Shown: positions 1-4,774 of the stretch, piece after piece
Numbering within the stretch: the stretch's first letter is position 1
Layout: the number at the start of each line of letters is the position of its first letter
Assembly: GCA_030666935.1 (NCBI GenBank)
Contig: DAOUWX010000152.1
Location: 1-5,017 of the forward strand
Length of the DNA: 5,017 nt
Reading direction: 5' to 3'
From: Atribacterota bacterium
GTDB lineage: Bacteria > Atribacterota > Phoenicimicrobiia > Phoenicimicrobiales > Phoenicimicrobiaceae
Notes under the pieces: model-generated
What the model saw: only the letters and a program-made list of their open reading frames with translations
The model's database searches: none
Told to the model about the DNA's origin: nothing
Translations under genes and position numbers: made by a program

Positions 1-1309
1 GACTAGCCGGGTTTTTATCGGTGTAAACCAAAGTAAGAGCTGAACTTAATTTATCATTAAAAGTATAATTATGGTTCAATTTAATATTACCGGTGATACT
101 TAAATCATCCTGACCCAGTCCTGTTCCGCTGAAGTTATATTTACCACCAATCTTAAGGTTATATTTTTCTCCTTGTTTATCAAAAGTAAATTGAGATTTC
201 AAACTATTGCTCAGGAGTTCTCCTCCCTCAGCTTTCGTTCCGCTATAATCCAGTATTACTTGGGTTTTAATATTATCTTCAAACTCCTGCCCGTATTTTA
301 CTTTTCCGGTTAAATTGATTTTTCCGCTATCTTTTTCCTTAATCTGATACAGATAAAGGGAGGTTTCTCCGGGATTATTTTGGTTTCCTATTTCCCAGGC
401 ATGTTCAATCCCTGTACCTATCCCTTTCTTTTCCAGCCAATCGAGATAAAATGTGCCGTAAGATTTTTCATCTATATAATAGTTGAAATATGTTTTTATA
501 AACCAGCCGTCATTACTATTTTGTCCGATTTTGGGGAGGATGGGCTGCTGGGTTTTGCGGTCTAAAAAAATCAGGAAATATGGGAGGGTAATAATTTTTA
601 TTTTGCCTTCATACCAGGAGATATTACGGGCGATTATTTTGTCTTTGGGATAGATAATCATTTCTTTGGCGGCGATATGGTAATGGGGCTCTTCTAATTC
701 ACAGGTGGTAAAACTTCCTTCGGTAATTTCCACGGTCTCGGGGAAATTTTCCATCCTATCTCCCTGATAATATACCTTTCCCTTGATGCCTTCTCCGGTT
801 AACTCACCTTTTAACTGAAGTAGAATTATTTTTTTGGTTTTCCAATTATAGGTAAGTTCTTCACAGTTAGTTTCAGTCTCATCTTGTTTAAAGAGGACTT
901 CTCCGGAGGCGAAGAGAAGGTTAGTGGTTAAATTAATTTTCAGATAATCAGCCTTTACCTCGATGTCCTGATATTCAAACTGCACCCCATCTTTGGCGAT
1001 AATCAGGTCCTCATCTTCTATCTTTTCATAAGTGATGAATTCAGCAATAAGGGAGATATCTAATTCTTCATCTGTTTCTTCTGCTACCGTTGTTTCTTCT
1101 GTATTTACAGCTTCTTCAATTATGGGTGTTTCTTGTGCTTCTTCTGTCCCTTCTGTCCCGACTGTCTCTTCGGTTTCTCCTGTTCCTCCCGTTTCCTGTG
1201 CAAATGATATCACAGTAAACCCGAAATCCAGGCCACCCAGGTTTATCCCTAAAACTAATGTAAATATTGCTAAAAAAAATACTATCTTTTTTACTCTTAT
1301 TATTATCAT
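1..1309 (-). CDS. lptD: LptD/OstA-like outer-membrane export protein (N-terminal part; 3' end beyond window)
   Basis: The minus-strand frame is open from ATG 1309-1307 to the left edge: 436 residues with no stop, so the C-terminus is missing. Residues 1-37 look like a signal peptide (basic start, hydrophobic core, likely cleavage after SFA). Residues 38-83 are a Glu/Thr-rich low-complexity linker. Residues about 88-200 resemble the OstA/LptA beta-taco domain (LFASGEVLFKQ near 131-141). The stretch TTCELEEPHYHIAAKEM (201-217), then IIYPKDKIIARN and a LPYF motif at 242-245, matches the conserved junction into the LptD barrel; the rest alternates like beta-strands. LptD places lipopolysaccharide in the outer leaflet of the outer membrane. 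Cys149 and Cys203 are visible, but the C-terminal cysteines that pair in E. coli LptD would lie outside the window. AAGGA about 10 nt upstream supports the start. It lies downstream of lptF/G on the same strand. A generic OstA-family protein is the main alternative. Confidence 0.82.
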   Translation of the reverse strand, partial: MIIIRVKKIVFFLAIFTLVLGINLGGLDFGFTVISFAQETGGTGETEETVGTEGTEEAQETPIIEEAVNTEETTVAEETDEELDISLIAEFITYEKIEDEDLIIAKDGVQFEYQDIEVKADYLKINLTTNLLFASGEVLFKQDETETNCEELTYNWKTKKIILLQLKGELTGEGIKGKVYYQGDRMENFPETVEITEGSFTTCELEEPHYHIAAKEMIIYPKDKIIARNISWYEGKIKIITLPYFLIFLDRKTQQPILPKIGQNSNDGWFIKTYFNYYIDEKSYGTFYLDWLEKKGIGTGIEHAWEIGNQNNPGETSLYLYQIKEKDSGKINLTGKVKYGQEFEDNIKTQVILDYSGTKAEGGELLSNSLKSQFTFDKQGEKYNLKIGGKYNFSGTGLGQDDLSITGNIKLNHNYTFNDKLSSALTLVYTDKNPAS

Positions 1310-1343
1310 ACTTAAAATGTCCTTTTAATGATTACATATCTAA

Positions 1344-1413
1344 TTAATTGGCAAACCGGCTAACAATCTTAATCTTTGTCTTAACTAGCTAACTAAGTTA
1401 ATTGGTTAATTGT
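1344..1413 (+). repeat. Degenerate 8-bp tandem repeat (TTAACTGG family), array A
   Basis: On the plus strand, consecutive octamers TTAATTGG, CAAACCGG and CTAACAAT start at 1344, 1352 and 1360. A second run, TTAACTAG and CTAACTAA, starts at 1381 and 1389, followed by TTAATTGG (1398) and TTAATTGT (1406). The two runs are out of phase with each other. The unit is the same as in the arrays around hicBA. This array is more decayed than array C. Confidence 0.6.
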
Positions 1414-1451
1414 ATTATCTTGTGTCCATATTTTATACTAAATACTATTCA

Positions 1452-1472
1452 CTAACGACTAACGACTAAGTA
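1452..1472 (+). repeat. Heptamer tandem repeat (CTAACGA x2 plus CTAAGTA)
   Basis: Two perfect CTAACGA units at 1452-1458 and 1459-1465 are followed by CTAAGTA at 1466-1472, which runs into the adjacent palindrome. The 7-bp period is the same as in the arrays at 2781-2858, although the unit sequence differs. Confidence 0.6.
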
Positions 1473-1495
1473 ATTGGCTAATTAGCCAATTACTT
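1468..1495. repeat. Perfect 28-bp palindrome at the 3' end of lptF/G
   Basis: Each 14-nt arm reads AAGTAATTGGCTAA from its own strand, and the two arms meet with no spacer. The last base overlaps the lptF/G stop codon (1497-1495, minus). In RNA it would fold into an AU-rich hairpin directly after the stop. No U-run follows on the minus strand, so it is not a canonical intrinsic terminator. It could be an mRNA 3'-end stabiliser, a weak terminator or a protein-binding palindrome. Confidence 0.7.
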
Positions 1496-2610
1496 CACTT
1501 CTTCTCCGCACCCAACATAATAAACACCCCTAAAATACCAAAAACCATATTGGGTACCCAGGCCGCTAAAAATGGAATTAACATTCCTCCCCGACCCATC
1601 GACCTGGTAGTGGAAAGGAGGACATAATAGAGCAAAATCAAAACAATGCTGAGGATTACTCCGGTAGCCTTGCTCCCCCGTTTTACCCGTAAACCCAAGG
1701 GTACTCCCAGCAGTACAAAGATTAGTCCGCTAAAGGGGATAGAGTATTTCATATAGAAGTCTACTTCAAAGTTTTTGGTATCTGCACCTGCTTGTTGCAA
1801 AATATTTATTTGCTGCCTTAACTCTTTACTGCTCATCTCCTGTGGGGTTCTCTGATTTTTAAAGAACTTTTGCAGGTCGTCTTTAACAATAATATCCATA
1901 TTAACAAAGCTCATCTCATAAGTAATTTTACCATCTTCATCATAATTATATATAGTCCCATTCTCTAGTTTCCAGGTATCAACTACCCACTTCCCTGTTT
2001 TGGCAGTTATCATTCGGGGAAATTTCTCCCGAGTCATTTCATAGACCATAATATCCTGCATAATCATATTTTTTTCATCAAGTCGATTTATATAGAAATA
2101 GCGATTTTCAGCATCACGGAAAAAGACGTTTCGTCTGATATTAGGTGGGCCTTTCTTTAATACGATTTCCCGGATAATATTCTGGGAGATATGATTAGCT
2201 TCGGGAACAATGTAATCATTGATTATAAAAGCCAAAATACTTATAGCCAGGGCAGCGAATAAAAAAGGAATCATTATTCTGCGGAGGCTTATCCCCCCTG
2301 CTCTCATAGCGGTTATTTCACCATCGGTGGAAAGGCGGCCTATAGCTAATTCGCTGGAGGCTAACAAAGACATAGGGAAGGTTACCACCAGAAATGCCGG
2401 AAGGCGATAGGCTAATAATTTGACAATATAGATCCAGGCCACTCTCTTATTAATTAACATGTCCATTAGCTCAAAGAGGGTCTGCATAATTAACATAATG
2501 GTCAAAGCAGCAACCGCTAGAGCCACAAAGCTCATTACTTCTTTTACAATATAGCGGTCTAATATCTTGGATCGCGGAAACTCCCTGATTGATATATTTA
2601 TTGCTATCAC
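1495..2610 (-). CDS. lptF/lptG: LptF/LptG family lipopolysaccharide export permease (YjgP/YjgQ)
   Basis: This 371-residue protein has the usual family length. Its layout is typical: an N-terminal amphipathic KILDRYIVKEV stretch (15-25), three membrane segments (about 27-50, 63-86, 111-133), a periplasmic beta-jellyroll (about 138-285) and three more segments (about 286-305, 316-336, 343-366). Residues 87-110, ELAIGRLSTDGEITAMRAGG and on, match the cytoplasmic coupling helix that contacts the ATPase LptB. FVLLGVPLGLRVKRGSKATG (298-317) is the conserved C-terminal motif. In the Lpt system, LptB2FG extracts lipopolysaccharide from the inner membrane and passes it to LptC/LptA/LptD. Sequence alone does not separate LptF from LptG, and no second copy is adjacent. 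The start is GTG at 2610; AGGGG directly abuts or overlaps it instead of lying 5-9 nt upstream, and a stop lies seven codons further upstream, so initiation is unusual. An LptD-like gene follows downstream. Confidence 0.95.
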   Translation of the reverse strand: MIAINISIREFPRSKILDRYIVKEVMSFVALAVAALTIMLIMQTLFELMDMLINKRVAWIYIVKLLAYRLPAFLVVTFPMSLLASSELAIGRLSTDGEITAMRAGGISLRRIMIPFLFAALAISILAFIINDYIVPEANHISQNIIREIVLKKGPPNIRRNVFFRDAENRYFYINRLDEKNMIMQDIMVYEMTREKFPRMITAKTGKWVVDTWKLENGTIYNYDEDGKITYEMSFVNMDIIVKDDLQKFFKNQRTPQEMSSKELRQQINILQQAGADTKNFEVDFYMKYSIPFSGLIFVLLGVPLGLRVKRGSKATGVILSIVLILLYYVLLSTTRSMGRGGMLIPFLAAWVPNMVFGILGVFIMLGAEKK

Positions 2611-2633
2611 CCCTGCACTTTGAACTTTTTATA

Positions 2634-2660
2634 AGTATAACACATTTTTATTTTTTACAA
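2634..2660 (-). promoter_or_regulatory. Extended -10 promoter for lptF/G
   Basis: On the minus strand, TATACT (2639-2634) is preceded by TGT (2642-2640), giving the extended -10 motif TGnTATACT. TTGTAA (2660-2655) sits 15 nt upstream as a weak -35. The predicted transcript starts near 2627, leaving a short leader of about 17 nt before the GTG start. Confidence 0.6.
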
Positions 2661-2681
2661 AAATAATAAAAGTTGCCAAAA

Positions 2682-2731
2682 GGTGCCTGGCACTTTTCTT
2701 TACATTTTGGTAAAGTTTAGTGCCTAGCACC
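2682..2731. repeat. REP-like long hairpin with GTGCCTGGCAC core
   Basis: GGTGCCTGGCAC (2682-2693) pairs with GTGCCTAGCACC (2720-2731) at 10 of 12 positions. An inner stem, CTTTAC (2698-2703) with GTAAAG (2710-2715), closes a 6-nt loop. CCAAA (2676-2680) and TTTGG (2742-2746) could extend the base. GTGCC-GGCAC palindromes of this kind are, from general knowledge, common dispersed intergenic elements in many bacteria and are often moved by REP-associated (Y1) transposases. No transposase is present here. Confidence 0.65.
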
Positions 2732-2780
2732 AAATTTGTCATTTGGTTTTTCCTATTTTACTTACATCTCCTGCCTGCAA

Positions 2781-2815
2781 CTATACGCTATACACTTTAC
2801 ACTATCCGCTATTTT
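2781..2815 (+). repeat. Heptamer tandem repeat, CTATACG type, five units
   Basis: Five consecutive 7-bp units start at 2781, 2788, 2795, 2802 and 2809: CTATACG, CTATACA, then CTTTACA, CTATCCG and CTATTTT. All units share CT and a T at position 4 and keep the 7-bp phase without indels. Divergence increases toward the right end. Confidence 0.75.
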
Positions 2816-2823
2816 TTCTTTGT

Positions 2824-2858
2824 GAGATACGATTCACGAGATACGAGATACGAATTAT
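2824..2858 (+). repeat. Heptamer tandem repeat, GAGATAC type, five units
   Basis: Five in-phase 7-bp units start at 2824, 2831, 2838, 2845 and 2852. Three are exact GAGATAC; the others are GATTCAC and GAATTAT. The array ends 4 nt before the -35 box of the DUF1573-TPR promoter, so it occupies the position of an UP element or activator site. Confidence 0.75.
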
Positions 2859-2862
2859 AGAT

Positions 2863-2892
2863 TTGCCAAAAGAAGGGCATTTATTATATAAT
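2863..2892 (+). promoter_or_regulatory. Sigma70-type promoter of the DUF1573-TPR gene
   Basis: TTGCCA (2863-2868, five of six matches to consensus) and a perfect TATAAT (2887-2892) are separated by 18 nt. Transcription would begin near 2899, giving a leader of about 29 nt that contains AGGAAG (2914-2919), 8 nt before the ATG. Confidence 0.7.
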
Positions 2893-2927
2893 CAAAAAAA
2901 CGGGGAGATAGATAGGAAGTCGTAAAT

Positions 2928-4091
2928 ATGAAAGATAATATGATTAGAAAAAATAAAAAAAATAGAATATTTTCTTCAATAATTTGTATCGCTTTTTCTT
3001 TGCTTTTTATTCTTATGGTTCAAGTTTTACCTTTGTTGGGCACTACAGCTATTGCCTTTGCTGTCTCGGGTCCCTCTATTTACTTCCCGGAAGATTCCTG
3101 GGATTTTGGAGAAATCACTCCCGGTGAACTCCCTACCCATATCTTTAAATTTGAAAACATGGGGGATGAGATTTTAATTATTAAGGGGACAAAGGTTAGC
3201 TGTGAATCCTGCATTGATTCTGTTATTTCTACCAGAGAATTTAATCCGGAAGAAGAAGGTGAATTAGAAATTACGGTTAATTCACTAGATATGATAGGGA
3301 GGTTTACTAAGCGGGTTTATGTGGAATCTAGTGACCCGGTTAATCCTCGGGCAGTAATTACCGTTTCCGGATTTATCAAAGAAAAAAAAGAATCTACCGT
3401 TCAGATTCAACCTCAACCAGAGCCTCAACCTCCCTTTAGAAGAGGAATGTCTTATTTTAATAAGGGTGAATACGATAAAGCTATTATTGAATTTGAAAAA
3501 TCAATTGAATTGGACGAAAATCATACAGATAGTTACTATTATCTGGGACAATGTTACCTGCAAAAGGGGATTATAGAATATAACAATAAAAATATTTTAA
3601 AGGCCTACAGTCTTTATAGAAAAGCCAATAAAATATCGGAGCAAGTTATCCCTAAATATGAAAAAACGATTGAAGATAACCCGAAGGATTTAAATAGTTA
3701 TCTCAGATTAGGATATATTTATGAAGTAAGGAGTATAGTTCCCTTTATTAATGAGTATAATGAGGCTTTAGAATATTATTTGAAGGCCTTGGATTTAGCG
3801 ACAAGCTCTTCTTCAGTAAAGAATACAGGAATTATTATTTACCTTAACACCAGAATAGGAAATATATATTTTGAGAAAAAGGAGTACTCTCAAACTATAG
3901 GATATTTAGATAGCGCGATAAAAATGTCTTCCTACAATGCAGAAGCTTACTATTATTTAGGATTATCTTATGATAAAATAGGGGAAAAAGAAAAAGCCCG
4001 GGAGTTCCTTTCCCGAGTGATTGAACTCTTCCCCCAATCAGAATGGGCTCAGGATGCGGAAAAAGAATTGAAGAAAATAAATAAGGATTAG
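2928..4091 (+). CDS. Exported DUF1573 (Ig-like) plus TPR repeat protein
   Basis: The 387-residue protein starts with a basic stretch and a long hydrophobic segment (14-45) that reads as a signal peptide with AFA at 43-45, or as a membrane anchor. Residues about 50-150 match DUF1573: FPEDSWDFGEITPGE, FKFENMGD, and an ending near AVITVSGFI. The family's cysteine-containing turn appears here as a C92-x-x-C95 pair. A Gln/Pro linker (159-169) leads to about five TPR-like helical pairs, clearest at 170-203 (RGMSYFNKGEYDKAIIEFEK) and 336-370 (YYYLGLSYDKIGEKEKAREF). TPRs mediate protein contacts and DUF1573 is an extracytoplasmic beta-sandwich, so a scaffold or assembly role in the envelope is plausible; no specific function is known to me. 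AGGAAG at 2914-2919 supports this ATG over the one at 2940. It appears monocistronic and is divergent from the Lpt genes. Confidence 0.9.
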   Translation: MKDNMIRKNKKNRIFSSIICIAFSLLFILMVQVLPLLGTTAIAFAVSGPSIYFPEDSWDFGEITPGELPTHIFKFENMGDEILIIKGTKVSCESCIDSVISTREFNPEEEGELEITVNSLDMIGRFTKRVYVESSDPVNPRAVITVSGFIKEKKESTVQIQPQPEPQPPFRRGMSYFNKGEYDKAIIEFEKSIELDENHTDSYYYLGQCYLQKGIIEYNNKNILKAYSLYRKANKISEQVIPKYEKTIEDNPKDLNSYLRLGYIYEVRSIVPFINEYNEALEYYLKALDLATSSSSVKNTGIIIYLNTRIGNIYFEKKEYSQTIGYLDSAIKMSSYNAEAYYYLGLSYDKIGEKEKAREFLSRVIELFPQSEWAQDAEKELKKINKD

Positions 4092-4130
4092 TTTGCTAGT
4101 TACCCGGTTAACCAGTTTACCAGTTAACTA
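4091..4130 (-). repeat. 8-bp tandem repeat array B, inverted orientation, upstream of hicBA
   Basis: Five plus-strand octamers start at 4091, 4099, 4107, 4115 and 4123: GTTTGCTA, GTTACCCG, then GTTAACCA, GTTTACCA and GTTAACTA. Read on the minus strand the unit is TGGTTAAC, which is array C's unit in another phase. The array starts at the last base of the DUF1573-TPR stop codon. It shares an 18-bp perfect inverted repeat with array C. Confidence 0.75.
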
Positions 4131-4137
4131 ATATAAT
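4108..4137 (+). promoter_or_regulatory. Candidate hicBA promoter
   Basis: TATAAT (4132-4137) is a perfect -10, with TTAACC (4108-4113, four of six matches) 18 nt upstream inside repeat array B. Transcription would begin near 4144, about 58 nt before hicB. TATAGT at 4157-4162 is a second possible -10 but has no good -35. Confidence 0.45.
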
Positions 4138-4161
4138 CGGTCAATTGGCGAGATTTTATAG

Positions 4162-4169
4162 TACATGTA
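4162..4169. promoter_or_regulatory. Possible hicBA operator palindrome TACATGTA
   Basis: The perfect 8-bp palindrome TACATGTA lies between the candidate promoter and the hicB ribosome site AGGAGG (4184-4189). HicAB complexes usually autoregulate their promoter, but this HicB is short and shows no obvious DNA-binding tail, so the assignment is speculative. Confidence 0.25.
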
Positions 4170-4201
4170 TTTTGGGGATTATTAGGAGGTAAATAATAAA
4201 T

Positions 4202-4426
4202 ATGAAAACATATCGATTTTCTATTGTTATTGAAAAGGATGAGGAAGGTTATTTTGCCTTATGTCCGGAATTACAAGGGTGTTATACGCAAGGTGATACA
4301 TATGAAGAGGTTTTAGAAAATATTAAAGATGCCATTCACCTTCATGTGAATGATCGTTTGGATAGCGGAGAAGAAGTTCCTCAAGCACAGTCCGTTAGTC
4401 TTACTTCTTTGGAAGTGGCAGTGTGA
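4202..4426 (+). CDS. hicB: HicB family antitoxin, short form
   Basis: The 74-residue protein shows the HicB partial RNase H-like fold: an N-terminal strand YRFSIVIEKDEEGYFALCPE, then LQGCYTQGDTYEEVLENIKD leading into the AI helix. These are the family's hallmark stretches, at about residues 4-45. HicB binds and blocks the HicA ribonuclease. The usual C-terminal ribbon-helix-helix or HTH domain is missing: after residue 58 only a short tail ending LTSLEVAV remains. Repression may therefore need another factor or oligomerisation. AGGAGG at 4184-4189, 12 nt before the ATG, is strong but slightly distant. The stop codon overlaps the hicA start, which implies translational coupling. The antitoxin-first order is a known variant of the family. 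Confidence 0.93.
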   Translation: MKTYRFSIVIEKDEEGYFALCPELQGCYTQGDTYEEVLENIKDAIHLHVNDRLDSGEEVPQAQSVSLTSLEVAV

Positions 4427-4653
4427 TGGAGAGGTTACCGCGAATAACCGCGGTCGAAGTGATTAAAGCACTAAAGAGAGCAGGGTTTTTTCTTACTCGG
4501 CAAAGCGGAAGTCACAAAATATTTAAGAATAAAACAGGCAAAAGAGTAACTGTACCTTATCATAGCGGGAAGACTATTCATCTCAAGGTTCTTCATAGTA
4601 TTTTAACGGATGCAGGTCTTTCAGTGGAAAAGTTTAAAGAATTGTTGAAGTAA
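4426..4653 (+). CDS. hicA: HicA family toxin, mRNA interferase
   Basis: This gives 75 residues from ATG 4426; GTG 4423 would add one residue and is equally compatible with GGAAG at 4411-4415. The sequence fits HicA's small dsRBD-like fold: LPRITAVEVIKALKRAGFF (4-22), then the catalytic-histidine motif QSGSHKIFKN with His30, then RVTVPYHSGKTIHLKVLHSI (40-59) and a C-terminal helix. HicA cleaves mRNA independently of the ribosome and arrests growth until neutralised by HicB. Length and key residues look intact, so the toxin is probably functional. The ATG shares its A with the TGA of hicB, which fits coupled translation from one transcript. No terminator follows; repeat array C begins 9 nt after the stop. 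Confidence 0.93.
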   Translation: MERLPRITAVEVIKALKRAGFFLTRQSGSHKIFKNKTGKRVTVPYHSGKTIHLKVLHSILTDAGLSVEKFKELLK

Positions 4654-4661
4654 AGACTATT

Positions 4662-4757
4662 TTAACCGGTCAACTAACTGATTAATAGACTGACTAATTG
4701 AATTAAATATTTTGCATTTAACTGGGCAACCGGCTAACTGGTAAACTGGTTAGCTAA
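4662..4757 (+). repeat. 8-bp tandem repeat array C, twelve in-phase octamers, downstream of hicA
   Basis: The whole spacer from 4662 to 4757 divides into twelve 8-bp blocks in one unbroken register. Best units are TTAACCGG (4662), TTAACTGG (4718), CTAACTGG (4734) and TAAACTGG (4742); blocks at 4702 and 4710 have decayed beyond recognition. The consensus is about YTAACTGG. The array ends one base before the AAGGAGG ribosome site of the next gene, so no conventional promoter is visible for that gene. Confidence 0.75.
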
Positions 4758-4774
4758 CAAGGAGGCTTTTATCG

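Larger units (their letters stand above)
1310..1494. other. Intergenic spacer between lptF/G and lptD-like gene, filled with short repeats
   Basis: This 185-nt spacer has no plausible gene. It contains degenerate octamers of TTAACTGG type (about 1344-1413), three tandem heptamers (1452-1472) and a perfect palindrome abutting the lptF/G stop (1468-1495). A TATAAA on the minus strand, in TTTAGTATAAAATATGG near 1430-1440, could serve as a -10 box for the lptD-like gene, but no convincing -35 accompanies it. Cotranscription with lptF/G is therefore possible but not shown. Confidence 0.6.
2611..2927. other. Divergent intergenic region: two promoters, REP-like hairpin, heptamer arrays
   Basis: This 317-nt spacer separates the leftward lptF/G from the rightward DUF1573-TPR gene. 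From left to right it holds the lptF/G promoter, a REP-like hairpin (2682-2731), a CTATACG heptamer array (2781-2815), a GAGATAC heptamer array (2824-2858) and the rightward promoter (2863-2892). A short open frame across 2743-2925 covers these repeats and the promoter and is not credible as a gene. Confidence 0.75.

Noticed and set aside
380..565. Plus-strand open frame of 61 codons
   Set aside because: It lies antisense inside the LptD-like gene, without a ribosome site or recognisable protein features.
1032..1328. Plus-strand open frame rich in Ser/Val
   Set aside because: It is the antisense shadow of the Glu/Thr-rich linker and signal peptide of the LptD-like gene; the minus-strand frame has clear family motifs.
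2219..2410. Plus-strand open frame of 63 codons
   Set aside because: It is antisense to the conserved coupling-helix region of lptF/G.
2743..2925. Plus-strand open frame of 60 codons before the DUF1573-TPR gene
   Set aside because: It is made up of heptamer repeats and the promoter, has no ribosome site, and its product is low complexity.
4091..4757. CRISPR array
   Set aside because: Repeats are 7-8 bp, contiguous and degenerate, with no unique spacers and no cas genes nearby.
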